A stretch of 64,000 bases of DNA. Origin: Saccharothrix luteola. GTDB lineage: Bacteria; Actinomycetota; Actinomycetes; Mycobacteriales; Pseudonocardiaceae. The notes under the pieces were generated by a model. That model saw nothing but the letters and a program-made list of their open reading frames with translations, was not told the DNA's origin and did not search any database. Made by a program: the position numbers and the translations under genes. Positions 44,440 to 53,555 of this stretch are shown piece by piece (within the stretch, counting starts at the first letter, position 1; each line of letters opens with the position of its first letter). Where the stretch lies: assembly GCF_020859565.1 (NCBI RefSeq), contig NZ_JAJHUO010000009.1:1-64000 (forward strand). The letters are read 5' to 3'.

Positions 44440-44668
44440 GGGCTGCCCACCTATGCATCGCGGATGAATTCGCCGGCCGAATGACCGCGACCCGACGGTA
44501 GTCTCTGTCGGAGCACGCGGCGGTCCGCGGGCAACACCTGTCCACACAATGACCGGGAATTGTCGTGATCCGCGTCGTGTCGATGAATTGTCTTCTTTCT
44601 GGCGTGGTCCGCGCCCGCTCGTCGGGTGGATGATCGGTGACTTCCGCGGTGACGCGCGAGGGGGTCGG

Positions 44669-47473
44669 ATGGGTGACGGGGCGAAGGCGACGTGGGACGT
44701 CTTCCTGAGCTACTCGTGGAGCGAGTACGACCTCGCGCTGCGCGTGGAACGGGCTCTCGGCCGGGGCGGGCTGCGGGTGTTCCGCGACGAGAAGGACGTC
44801 CGGGAGTTCCAGCCGATCACCGAGGAGCTGCTCGCCGCGCTGGACTCGTCGAAGGTCCTGCTGGCCCTCTACTCGCGCCGGTACCCGACGCGCTACGCGT
44901 GCCAGTGGGAGCTGACGAGGGCGTTCGTCGCCGGGCAACGGCTCGGCGACCCGCGCGACCGGGTACTCGTGGTCAACGTCGGGCACGACGAGGGGCACGT
45001 GCAGCCGATCGAGTTGCAGGACGCCGTGCACCTGTCGGCGCGCGGAGGGCACGTCGACCTCGACCGGCTCGTGGCGCGGGCGCGCGAGAAGGTGGTTGCG
45101 GTGTCGGAGCCGATCGGCGCCGGCAGCGGGGTCGACACGACGCCGTTGCCCGCCCGGATGCACCGGCCGCGCAGGTTCGTCGGGCGCTATCCCTCGATGT
45201 GGCAGGTGCACAGCGCGCTCCAGGCCAAGAACCGGCGCGGCGTCCATGCGCCGACCGCCGCAAGCGCGGTCGTGGTCAAGGGCTTCACGGGCACCGGCAA
45301 GTCCTGGTTGGCCGAGCAGTACGCGTTCCTGTTCCACTCCGCCTACCCCGGTGGCGTGCACTGGATCGACCTCGGCGGGGCGCAGGACGTCCACGGCGAG
45401 TTCGTCTCCGCGTTGCGCCGCACCGCCGACGACGCCTGGGGCCTCAACCTCGACGGCGTCGAACCGGACCGGGTGGTGAGCGCGGTCGTGCGACGGTTGA
45501 ACGACGCCCGGGAGGACACGCTGTGGGTGGTGGACGACGTGCCGGCCGGGCTGGACGCCTCGGTGCTGCACCGGTTGGTGATCGGGTCGCCCTACGCGCA
45601 CGTGGTGATCACGACGCAGGAGGTGGTGCCGACGTGGGGCGGTCCGGTCGTGGAGCTGCCGGGTCTGACCGACGTCGAGGCGGAGGAGCTGTTCCGCCCC
45701 GACTGGGGTGACCTGGACGAGCACCAGCGCGCCGCGCTGTCGCGGATGGTGCGCCGCTGCGGGGGGCACCCGCTCGTCCTGTCCGCGACCGCGGTGGACC
45801 TGAGGACGGACGTGTCGGGCGGACACGACCGTTTCACTCAACGGCTCGACGCCGTGGCCGTGACGGTGGTCGACGCGCTGCGGTCCCGGGTCCGCGGTGT
45901 CGGCGCCACCGCTCGGACGGTGCTCGCCGCGGCGGCCGTGCTGTCGGAGGCGCCGTTCGAGGTCGCGCTGGTGGAACGCGCACTGGCGGTCGACGTGCCG
46001 ATGGCCCTCGCGGAGTTGGAGGACGGCAGCCTGGTCCAGCGCCTCGACCGGGTGGGCGTCCGCGGCGGGACGCGGAGTTGGCGCGTGCACGCGCTCGTCG
46101 CGGAAGCGGTCCGGCGCGAGGTCCCGGCGGAGGAGTTCGGGGCGCACGCGGTCCGGCTCGCCGACGTCCTGCCGGACTTCCTGTCCTCCGCCGACGCGCA
46201 CCGCCACGCACGGGTGCTGGCGGACCACTCGGCCGTGTCGACCAGGCAGCGGGCGGTGTTGCTGCGCGCCGTCGCCGAATTCCACTCGTCGCACGGTGAC
46301 GTCGTGTTGGCGGAGGAGGCGGCGACCGCTCTGGTCACCGTGGGCGCCGAAGCCCGGGTGGACGACCTCCTGCTCGCCGGGCGCACGGCTCTCGGGGCCG
46401 GGCTTTACGGCGTCGCCGGCGACCGCGCCGCGTCCGCGCTGGAACTGGCGAAGCACGACGACAACTTCAGGGCGGCCTACCGCGCCAGGTTCCTGCTGTC
46501 ACGGGTGCACGAGCAGGCCGGCCACTACGACGACGCCGACGAGGTCTTCCCGCCGGGCAGGGTTCCGTCGTGGCTGCCGGAGCACGAGGCGCACCTGGTG
46601 CGGCTCGGCGAGGTGACCAGGCTGCGGTTGCGCGGGGCGATCCGCGAGGCCAAAAACGAGGTCGTGGAGCTGCTCCCGCTGCTGCCCCACGACCGCCTGC
46701 CCACCGGGCCGTGGCCGGCCGCGATGATCGAGCGCACCCGGCTGGAACTGGCCCTGAGCGAGATCGTCGAGGCTCGGCGGACCAGCGGGAGGCTGCTCGC
46801 GGCACTCGCCGAGGTCGGTGCCACCGAGCACCCGGCGTACCTGGAGGCGACCGCGCTCGACGCGGAGGCGCAGTTGCAGGTGGCGTTGACGGAAGGAGGG
46901 ATGCGGGAGGAGGAATGGGACCAGGCGGCCAAGAAGGTCAGCGCGCTGCACGCCGACCACGTGCGACGGCTGGGTCCGGACAACCCGCTCACCCTCCAGT
47001 TCGCGGTGGCGGAGTGCCTCGCGATGGTGAACCGGGGACAACCCGACGTGGTCCGCGCCCTCACCGACGACGTGCTGCCGCGCATCGACCGGGTGCTGGG
47101 GCGCGACCACACCCTCTACCAGCGCGCGGAGTACGGCAGGGCGCAGGCCCTGCTGCAACTGGGGAAGACGGGGGAAGCTCGGGACCTGCTCGCCGACCTG
47201 CTGCCGCGGCGGGTCGCCACGATCGGGCGAGACCACCTCGACACCCTCGTCACCCGGCTCGACCTCGGGTTCGCCATGATCCTGGAGGGCGACGAGGTCA
47301 CGGGCCGCCCGCACGTCTTCGAGGCGGCCCGCAACCTGCACCGCCAGTACGGGTGGTTCCACGAACCGGCCTTCCGCGCCAAGGTCACCACGCTCTACGG
47401 GCTGTTGCCCCGCCGGGTGCTGGTGGTGCTGCTCGCGTTCGTCCGGTTGCTGGACCGGAAGCGGGAACCGTGA
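44669..47473 (+). CDS. TIR-STAND-TPR protein (bacterial NLR-like), paralogue 2
   Basis: 934 residues from ATG 44669 behind GAGGGG; the in-frame ATG 44549 lies in the divergent promoter. It is a clear paralogue of the gene at 39309 throughout: DVFLSYSWSEYDLALRVERA, then the identical YSRRYPTRYACQWELTRAF with E81 as likely catalytic Glu, P-loop GFTGTGKS (205-212), VVDDVPAGL, RCGGHPLVLSA and C-terminal TPR-like repeats (HYDDADEVF, ARDLLADLLPRRVATIGRDH). The C-terminus (VLVVLLAFVRLLDRKREP) is more hydrophobic than that of the first copy. With its sister it brackets the SEFIR pair, a symmetric arrangement suggesting one functional cluster or a duplication around it. Confidence 0.88.
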   Translation: MGDGAKATWDVFLSYSWSEYDLALRVERALGRGGLRVFRDEKDVREFQPITEELLAALDSSKVLLALYSRRYPTRYACQWELTRAFVAGQRLGDPRDRVLVVNVGHDEGHVQPIELQDAVHLSARGGHVDLDRLVARAREKVVAVSEPIGAGSGVDTTPLPARMHRPRRFVGRYPSMWQVHSALQAKNRRGVHAPTAASAVVVKGFTGTGKSWLAEQYAFLFHSAYPGGVHWIDLGGAQDVHGEFVSALRRTADDAWGLNLDGVEPDRVVSAVVRRLNDAREDTLWVVDDVPAGLDASVLHRLVIGSPYAHVVITTQEVVPTWGGPVVELPGLTDVEAEELFRPDWGDLDEHQRAALSRMVRRCGGHPLVLSATAVDLRTDVSGGHDRFTQRLDAVAVTVVDALRSRVRGVGATARTVLAAAAVLSEAPFEVALVERALAVDVPMALAELEDGSLVQRLDRVGVRGGTRSWRVHALVAEAVRREVPAEEFGAHAVRLADVLPDFLSSADAHRHARVLADHSAVSTRQRAVLLRAVAEFHSSHGDVVLAEEAATALVTVGAEARVDDLLLAGRTALGAGLYGVAGDRAASALELAKHDDNFRAAYRARFLLSRVHEQAGHYDDADEVFPPGRVPSWLPEHEAHLVRLGEVTRLRLRGAIREAKNEVVELLPLLPHDRLPTGPWPAAMIERTRLELALSEIVEARRTSGRLLAALAEVGATEHPAYLEATALDAEAQLQVALTEGGMREEEWDQAAKKVSALHADHVRRLGPDNPLTLQFAVAECLAMVNRGQPDVVRALTDDVLPRIDRVLGRDHTLYQRAEYGRAQALLQLGKTGEARDLLADLLPRRVATIGRDHLDTLVTRLDLGFAMILEGDEVTGRPHVFEAARNLHRQYGWFHEPAFRAKVTTLYGLLPRRVLVVLLAFVRLLDRKREP

Positions 47474-47480
47474 CGACGGG

Positions 47481-47873
47481 TCAGCCCGCGCGCTCGACCA
47501 CGCGCGGGTGCGACGCCGCCTCGACCAGGCGGGTGAGGCCGTGACCCACCCTGCGCCGGATCGTGCGCGGATCCCGGTTCTCCCGGTCGGCCAACCACTC
47601 CACCCGGCGCGCGAGGAACGGGTAGCGGGCATCGGGGTGCAGGCCGAGCGGGACGACGACGGCCAGTTGCAGGTCCTCGGGAAGCCCGCCGGCGAGGTCG
47701 CGGGCCCAGACCGACAACTTCTCCCGCACGACCTCGGCGCCGTCTTCGTCCTCCACGCCGCACACCTCGCGCAACGCGGGACCGAGGTGGGCGTCGAGGC
47801 CGGGCGCCTCCACGCCACGGCCTCGGCACAGCGCTTTGAGCTCGTCCAGGAGCAGGCTCGGTGATACGGCCAC
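47481..47873 (-). CDS. Small helical protein related to the N-terminus of the 52123-53139 product
   Basis: 130 residues from GTG 47873 behind GGAGG. Fully helical prediction by eye: SLLLDELKALCRGRGVEAPG, REKLSVWARDLAGGLPEDLQ, ARRVEWLADRENRDPRTIRR. The order of elements (two helices, RG-x-x-x-P/S, then REKL or RHKL with LPED or LPDE, ending in RDPRT-x-RR) matches the first 125 residues of the protein at 52123-53139, so these are paralogous domains. Function unknown; the RDPRT helix resembles a sigma-region-4-like or death-like helical bundle. The gene ends 7 nt from the stop of the TIR-STAND gene. Confidence 0.7.
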   Translation of the reverse strand: MAVSPSLLLDELKALCRGRGVEAPGLDAHLGPALREVCGVEDEDGAEVVREKLSVWARDLAGGLPEDLQLAVVVPLGLHPDARYPFLARRVEWLADRENRDPRTIRRRVGHGLTRLVEAASHPRVVERAG

Positions 47874-48174
47874 AGATCCTCCAAGCCGTCGGTGCCACGG
47901 GCTGCGGACATCATTCGCCGGCTATGTCGGAGAGGGTCGACGGCGCGTTACGGGAGGTCGATCGACGGATTTCGTCTCCGTTCGATAACGGGTCGTCGCC
48001 GGGCTGTGCGACGGCTCCGCAAAAATAGGGTTTGTCCATTTTTTGGGGTGTTGTCGTCAGGGCGTTGTCCTTTACCTCGTCACCGCTGCGGAGTTCGCTG
48101 ATCTGGTCGCCGGCGAGGGGTCGGCGCGGTCGGCCCACGGCGTTCGGGCCAAGGCGGGACGAGAGGTGCGGCAG

Positions 48175-49995
48175 ATGGGGCGGGCGTTGGGCAGCCGGTA
48201 CGTCGTGGGAGAGCTCCTGGGCTCCGGCGCGATGGGGCAGGTGTACCGCGGTGCGGACCACGACGGCACCGAGTACGCCATCAAGCTGCTCAGGGGTGAG
48301 CTCGTCGACGACCGGGAGTTCGTCCGGCGGTTCCTCGACGAGAGGTCCATCCTGACCGCGCTGCGCGGCGACAACCTGGTCGCGGTGCACGACCTGGTGA
48401 TCGAGGGCGAGACCGCCGCGATCGTGATGGACCTCGTCGAGGGCGGGAACCTGCGCGACCACCTCGTCGAGGCCGGCACGATCCTGCCCGCCGAGGTGGC
48501 CCGGATCGGGGCGGGCATCGCCACCGCGCTGCACGAGGTCCACCTGGCGAACCTCGTGCACCGGGACGTGAAACCGGAGAACGTCCTGATGGACGTCTCG
48601 ACGGGAACCCGCGTCCCGCGACTCACGGACTTCGGCGTCGCGACGATGACCGGGCAGACCAAGGTCGGCCACAGCACGCTGCTCGCCGGCACACCGCAGT
48701 ACATCGCACCGGAGATCGTGGACAACCGCGGCGTCACGGCCGCGACCGACCTCTACTCGCTCGGCATCGTGCTGTACGAGCTGTGCTGCGGCGTCACCCC
48801 GTTCGCGGGCGCCTCGATGTTCCAGGTCCTGCGCGCCCACGGCGAACTGCTGCCCGGTCGGCCCGCGGGCGTCCCCGACGCCCTCTGGGACGTCATCTGG
48901 GAACTCCTGCGGAAGGACCCCGCGGCACGCCCGCAGTCCGCCCAGCACGTCGCCGCCGTGCTCACGACCCTCACCCACCGGCTCTGGCAGGAGCAGGCGC
49001 CCGTCGCGCCGAAGCTGGAGGTGCCGCCGCCCGCCATGCCGATGGACCAGGGGAACACCAACGAGACGGTGCTCAGGCCGAACCCGGCCGCGATCGTGAC
49101 CGCCGGTCCGCGCCCCCGACGCCGCAGGCTGCCCCTGGCCGTGGCCGGCCTGGTGCTCGCGACCGGCTTGGGCGCGGGCGGCTACTACGCCTTCGCCGGC
49201 CGTGCCACGTCCGCCGGCCCCGCCCCGACCACCACGTCGGCGGAGGTCGGCGCGACCGGCGTGGACCGGACGCCCGGCAGGTCGGTCACGGCGACCACCA
49301 CGGCCTCGGAGGTGCGCCTCACCTCCATGCCCGACCTCGTCGGACTGAAGCTCGGCGAGGCGCGCGACAAGCTGCCGAAGTCGATGAAGGTCGACATCGT
49401 CGAGCAGGTCGACGAGAAGCACCCCGACGGCGAGGTGCTGCACCAGGAACCGGCTTCGGGCCAGCCGGTGGGCGAGAACGTGAAGCTGGTGGTCGCGCGC
49501 CCGGCCGTCACCGTGTTCCTCGACGCCCTGAGGCCCGCGACCGGGGACTGGGACGACGACGGCGGGGGATACGTCGTCGGCATGGCGGGGAAGCAGTACC
49601 TGCACTCGGTGGGCACGGGCACCCTCTACGAGTGCGGGGAGGCGAACTCGGTCGAGTACAACCTGTCCAAGGGGTTCCGCCGGCTCGTCGCGTCGGCCGG
49701 CTTCAGCGACAACTCCGCGTACTCCAAGGCCAAGGCGCAGGTGGAGCTCTTCGGGGACGGTCGACTGCTGGACAGCAAGACCGTCGAGTTCGGGAGCGTG
49801 GTGGACTTCGACGTCGACCTGACCGACGTGTTGCGGCTGAAGGTCCAGTGGGTGTTCCTCGACCGGACGACCTGCAACGAGCACAACACCCTGGCCCTCG
49901 GCAGCGCGAGGCTGCTGGGCTTGGCCGGCGAGGTCCCGGTGTCCGGGCTGCCGTCGGCTCCGGTGTCGACCACGACCACCTCCACGAGCAGGTGA
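48175..49995 (+). CDS. Membrane Ser/Thr kinase with PASTA and NPCBM-like extracellular domains
   Basis: 606 residues from ATG 48175 behind GAGAGGTG. Kinase domain about 8-265: LLGSGAMGQVYRG, YAIKLL lysine, HRDVKPEN (129-136), DFG (152-154), PQYIAPE, DLYSLGIVLYEL. A Pro-rich juxtamembrane stretch leads to one membrane helix (about 322-345, LPLAVAGLVLATGLGAGGYY), a Thr/Ser-rich spacer, one PASTA repeat (about 385-443, MPDLVGLKLGEARDKL) and a C-terminal NPCBM-type galactose-binding-like domain (about 445-585, VFLDALRPATGDWDD, FRRLVASAGFSDNSAYSKAK, LRLKVQWVFLDR). PASTA kinases sense wall fragments; the NPCBM domain would add carbohydrate binding. The stop overlaps the next start (GTGA), pairing it with the FHA-ABC exporter. 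Confidence 0.88.
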   Translation: MGRALGSRYVVGELLGSGAMGQVYRGADHDGTEYAIKLLRGELVDDREFVRRFLDERSILTALRGDNLVAVHDLVIEGETAAIVMDLVEGGNLRDHLVEAGTILPAEVARIGAGIATALHEVHLANLVHRDVKPENVLMDVSTGTRVPRLTDFGVATMTGQTKVGHSTLLAGTPQYIAPEIVDNRGVTAATDLYSLGIVLYELCCGVTPFAGASMFQVLRAHGELLPGRPAGVPDALWDVIWELLRKDPAARPQSAQHVAAVLTTLTHRLWQEQAPVAPKLEVPPPAMPMDQGNTNETVLRPNPAAIVTAGPRPRRRRLPLAVAGLVLATGLGAGGYYAFAGRATSAGPAPTTTSAEVGATGVDRTPGRSVTATTTASEVRLTSMPDLVGLKLGEARDKLPKSMKVDIVEQVDEKHPDGEVLHQEPASGQPVGENVKLVVARPAVTVFLDALRPATGDWDDDGGGYVVGMAGKQYLHSVGTGTLYECGEANSVEYNLSKGFRRLVASAGFSDNSAYSKAKAQVELFGDGRLLDSKTVEFGSVVDFDVDLTDVLRLKVQWVFLDRTTCNEHNTLALGSARLLGLAGEVPVSGLPSAPVSTTTTSTSR

Positions 49996-52166
49996 GCGGT
50001 GCGGGCGCGGCGCTCGTGGTGAGCGTCGGCGGGAGGCGGTGGAGGTTCGGCCCCGACGCCGTGGTGCGCATCGGGCGTGGTCCCGACTGTGACGTCGTGC
50101 TGGACGCGCCGGAGGTGTCCCGCGACCACCTGCGCGTCGAGTTCGACGGCGAGTGGGTGGCGCGCGACCAGGGCACCCCCGGCGGCACGTGGCTCGGCGG
50201 GTCCAGGGTTGCCGAGCACCGCGTCGCGGACGTGTCGGTCGTACGGCTCGCCGGTGTGGTGGAGGTCGTCCTCGAGGTCGACGGCGTGGCGCCCGGGGGA
50301 ACCATCCGCATCGGGCGAGCGCCGGAGAACGACCTGGTGATCACCGATCCGACGGTGTCGCGGCACCACGCCGTCGCGCGACGAACCGGTGCCGGGTGGC
50401 GCGTGACGGACCTGGCTGGGCGCAACCCCGTGCTGGTCAACGGTCTGGAGGCGGCGGGGGAGGCGCTCGTCGGCGGTGGCGACCTGCTGACGTTCGGCTC
50501 CAGCGACGTGGTCGTCACCGCCGCGGGGCTGCGCCTCGTGCCGCGGGTGGACCAGCACCTCGTGGTCGACGACGTCGAGTACCGGCTGCCGGGCGGCACA
50601 CCGCTGCTGTCCGGTGTCGGGCTCGACGTCGGGCCGGGGCAGCTGGTCGCCGTGGTCGGCCCGTCCGGGGCGGGCAAGTCCACCTTGCTCAAGGTGATGA
50701 CCGGGGAGTTGGCCCCGACCTCCGGACGGGTCACCTACGACGGGCTCGACATCCACGACCAGCCCGTGGTGCGCACCCGGTTCGGTGTGGTGCCGCAGGA
50801 CGACGTCCTGCACCTGAAGCTGTCGGCGCGCAGCGTCCTGTCGTACACGGCCAAGCTCCGACTGCCCGCCGACACGTCGGCCCGGGAGCGGCGCCGGGTG
50901 GTGGACGACGCGCTGGACCAGCTCGGGCTGACCGAGCACGCCCGCACCAAGGTGCGCGACCTGTCCGGCGGTCAGCGCAAGCGCGTGTCGATCGCGATGG
51001 AGCTGCTGACCTCGCCCCCGCTGATCCTGCTCGACGAGCCGACCTCGGGGCTGGACCCCAACCTGGACAAGCAGATCATGGGGTCGTTGAGGCGCATCGC
51101 GGACGCCGGCCGGTCCGTCGTCGTGGTCACCCACAGCACGGACAACCTCGGGCTGTGCGACCGGGTGCTGGTGCTGGCGCCCGGCGGCGTGCCGTTCTTC
51201 CTCGGAGCGCCAGACCAGCTCATGGTCAAGTTCGGGTCGGTCGGCTGGGCGGAGATCTTCGAGGAGGCGGCGCGGTTCTCGCCGCCGGACCCCGTGGTCG
51301 CGTCGGCGCCGTCCGCGGTGCCCGCGCGGCGACCGGAGCCCCGCACGGCCGCTCGTTCGTGGCTGCGGCAGGCGTCGACCCTGGTGGTCCGGCACTGGCG
51401 GTTGATCGCGGCGGACGCCGGGTACGCGGCGTTCCTCCTGCTGATGCCGCTGGTCCTCGCGGGCTTGGTGCTGGCGGTGCCGGGGGCGGCGGGCCTGGGG
51501 CCACCCGGACCCGCCGACCCCGGCGAGCCCACGCAGGTGTTGGTGCTGCTGTTCGTGGGCGCGGCGTTCGTCGGCGGTGCCGGTGGCGCGCGGGAGATCG
51601 TGGCGGAGAGGTCGATCTTCCTGCGGGAGAGGGCGGCCGGGCTGAGCCCGCGCGCGTACGCGGCGGCCAAGGTGGCGGTGTTCGGTGTCGTGACCGCGGT
51701 GCAGTCGGTCCTGCTGGTGGTCGGGACGGTGTCGGCGAAGCCCGGGCCCGCGGGCGCCGTGCTGCTGGGATCCCCCGTTCTCGAGTTGACGGTCGGGGTG
51801 TGGTGCACCGCGTTCGCGTCCTGCGTCTTCGCGCTGTTGATGTCGGCGCTGGTGCGGTCCGCGGAGCAGGTGATGCCGGTGCTGGTCGTGGTGGTGATGG
51901 CGCAGTTGGTGCTGTGCGGCGGCATGATCCCGGTGACCGGGCGTCCGGTCCTGGAGCAGTTGTCGTGGCTGGCGCCCGCCCGGTGGGGCTATGCGGCCGG
52001 GGCGTCCACCTCCGACGTCCTGGCGACGGTGCCGGGTGTGCCGGACGATCCACTGTGGCGTCACGAGCCGCGGTGGTGGTCGCTGGCGATCGCGTTGACG
52101 GTCCTCCCGGCGGCGGTGCACCTCAGACTGCTCGTGCGGCGCCTGACGCGGCTTCGTCCTCGCTGA
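49992..52166 (+). CDS. FHA-FHA-ABC exporter (Rv1747-like)
   Basis: 724 residues from GTG 49992, overlapping the kinase stop. Two FHA domains come first (about 5-90, VVRIGRGPDCDVVLDAPEVS; about 98-185, IRIGRAPENDLVITDPTVSR), each with the GR...S/R..H phosphothreonine-binding pattern. Then an ABC ATPase with Walker A GPSGAGKS (223-230), signature LSGGQ (324-328) and Walker B LILLDEPT (344-351), and an ABCG-type membrane domain with about six hydrophobic segments (550-715). The layout is that of Mycobacterium tuberculosis Rv1747, an exporter regulated through FHA binding by the kinase PknF encoded next to it. Here the kinase is translationally coupled, so the same control is very likely. Substrate unknown, probably a cell-envelope lipid or glycolipid. 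Confidence 0.9.
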   Translation: MSGAGAALVVSVGGRRWRFGPDAVVRIGRGPDCDVVLDAPEVSRDHLRVEFDGEWVARDQGTPGGTWLGGSRVAEHRVADVSVVRLAGVVEVVLEVDGVAPGGTIRIGRAPENDLVITDPTVSRHHAVARRTGAGWRVTDLAGRNPVLVNGLEAAGEALVGGGDLLTFGSSDVVVTAAGLRLVPRVDQHLVVDDVEYRLPGGTPLLSGVGLDVGPGQLVAVVGPSGAGKSTLLKVMTGELAPTSGRVTYDGLDIHDQPVVRTRFGVVPQDDVLHLKLSARSVLSYTAKLRLPADTSARERRRVVDDALDQLGLTEHARTKVRDLSGGQRKRVSIAMELLTSPPLILLDEPTSGLDPNLDKQIMGSLRRIADAGRSVVVVTHSTDNLGLCDRVLVLAPGGVPFFLGAPDQLMVKFGSVGWAEIFEEAARFSPPDPVVASAPSAVPARRPEPRTAARSWLRQASTLVVRHWRLIAADAGYAAFLLLMPLVLAGLVLAVPGAAGLGPPGPADPGEPTQVLVLLFVGAAFVGGAGGAREIVAERSIFLRERAAGLSPRAYAAAKVAVFGVVTAVQSVLLVVGTVSAKPGPAGAVLLGSPVLELTVGVWCTAFASCVFALLMSALVRSAEQVMPVLVVVVMAQLVLCGGMIPVTGRPVLEQLSWLAPARWGYAAGASTSDVLATVPGVPDDPLWRHEPRWWSLAIALTVLPAAVHLRLLVRRLTRLRPR

Positions 52167-53139
52167 GGACGTCCTCGGACCACGCGATGCCGAAGGACCG
52201 GTTGGGCGTCAGGCCGGTGAACCTGAGGTGGACCTCGCCGCAGGCGTCCACCTTGACGGGCTCGCGCGGCGCCAGTTGATCCTCCACTTCGGACTGCGGC
52301 AGGCCGGTGATCCGCCAGATCCGGTCGGGGACGCGTTCGGGGGCGAACTTGACGTGCAGGTCGAACAGCGCGCACGGGAAGACCGGGGTGCAGGTGTAGA
52401 ACGGCCGCATCGAGTTCTCCTCGGTGAACCGGAAGCGCAGGAAGAACTCGTGCTCGGCGTCCCGGGGCAGCTTGTGCGGCAGCCGCAGCACGTAGCCCAG
52501 ACGTGCGCTCGACCGTCGCCGTCGTGCCTGGAGGGTTCCGCCATGGAGCACCTCGATGTGCGTGCTTTCCGGCGGTAGGCCCCCTTTCCAGTCCGGTGGC
52601 ACGGGTACCGACGCCTGGAGTTCGATCTCTTCGAGCTTGTCCGCCGATACGACGATCCGTCGCTTCTCGTAGATCTGGGGCAGTCCGTTGTCCAGCACCA
52701 CGGACGTGTGCAGTGACGTCGTGAACCAGGGTGGCGCGGAGTGTTCGTCGCCGGGTGCGCGACGTAAGGCGAGCATCGCTTTCGCCAGCATCCGCGACGC
52801 TTGGTCGATCCTCCTGACCGCAGTTCTCGGGTCTCGGTCGATCAGGTCGGCGAACAGTTTCGCCCGTTGCGTGAAGACCGTCGTCGAAGCGCTCTCCGCG
52901 GTGAGCCCGTAAGCGATCAGCACCGCCCGGCGAGGCTCGTCGGGCAGTTGCTCGGCGAGCTCGGTCAGCTTGTGCCGCAACACTTCCCTGAGCCGCGCGG
53001 GGCCTCCTCGCAGGTCCAGCCCCAGGCTGTCCGCCAGGGCGTGGCCGATCGCGTCGGTCAGGTCGGGCGAGTCGAGCCCGCGTCTTTGCCGCAGGCGTTT
53101 GAGTTCGATGACGAGCTGCTCGACCGCGTTCTCGATCAT
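52123..53139 (-). CDS. Two-part protein: helical domain plus beta-rich domain, function unknown
   Basis: 338 residues from ATG 53139, with AGGAGG six bases upstream. The first 125 residues (LVIELKRLRQRRGLDSPDL, LPDEPRRAVLIAYGL, DRDPRTAVRRIDQASRML) are related to the small protein at 47481-47873. The remaining 200 residues are strand-rich (YEKRRIVVSADKLEEIELQA, LGYVLRLPHKLPRDAEHEFF, FALFDLHVKFAPERVPDRIW-like) and may be a ligand-binding sandwich. No signal or membrane segment. Its 3' end overlaps the end of the exporter gene by 44 nt on the opposite strand. The two related genes bracket the kinase-exporter pair, suggesting a shared regulatory role. Confidence 0.75.
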   Translation of the reverse strand: MIENAVEQLVIELKRLRQRRGLDSPDLTDAIGHALADSLGLDLRGGPARLREVLRHKLTELAEQLPDEPRRAVLIAYGLTAESASTTVFTQRAKLFADLIDRDPRTAVRRIDQASRMLAKAMLALRRAPGDEHSAPPWFTTSLHTSVVLDNGLPQIYEKRRIVVSADKLEEIELQASVPVPPDWKGGLPPESTHIEVLHGGTLQARRRRSSARLGYVLRLPHKLPRDAEHEFFLRFRFTEENSMRPFYTCTPVFPCALFDLHVKFAPERVPDRIWRITGLPQSEVEDQLAPREPVKVDACGEVHLRFTGLTPNRSFGIAWSEDVLSEDEAASGAARAV

Positions 53140-53408
53140 GGCGCTCCTCCTTCGTCCTCGGCGAGTGTATCCACGCACCGCGCGCTGTCCACGCTTGTTT
53201 CCTGGTTTCCAGTTCGAAGGTGAAACGCGAAACCCCTCCCGTATCGGTGGAAAGCGCGCGACGCTGTTCTCGTCGGAATCGGACAGGGAATCGGGGAAAT
53301 GTCCTCGGTGGTCCGTCGAAACGAGAACGGAATGCCGGCCGCAAATAGCGCGTGTGGGTGAATCGCGCCCGGCGTGCGGCCGCGCTCCGGCGAAGGAGGT
53401 GGACGAAG

Positions 53409-53465
53409 ATGCACACCCACGTCGTGATCGAGCTCGTGCAGTTGCTGATCGCCCTGGCCGGCTGA
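53409..53465 (+). CDS. Possible 18-residue hydrophobic peptide with a strong ribosome site
   Basis: An almost consensus Shine-Dalgarno AAGGAGGT (53393-53400) sits eight bases ahead of ATG 53409, which opens the 18-codon frame MHTHVVIELVQLLIALAG and stops. The peptide is a single hydrophobic helix. It lies 90 nt before the XRE-STAND gene and could be a leader peptide or a small membrane or signal peptide. The ribosome site is the best in the neighbourhood and serves no longer frame. The rest of 53140-53408 is the promoter region of two divergent genes. Confidence 0.5.
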   Translation: MHTHVVIELVQLLIALAG

Positions 53466-53555
53466 GCCGTCGCCGTGGTCGGTGGGTGGCGCCCCCGCCG
53501 ACCCCGATGGCGCGGATCGACCGTCACGCCCGCCGGCGACGGGCATGATCCCGGT

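Noticed and set aside
43946-46456. An 836-codon minus-strand frame overlapping the membrane protein and the second TIR-STAND gene
   Set aside because: Composition is Arg/His/Pro-rich and motif-free, while the plus-strand frame gives a full TIR-STAND protein.
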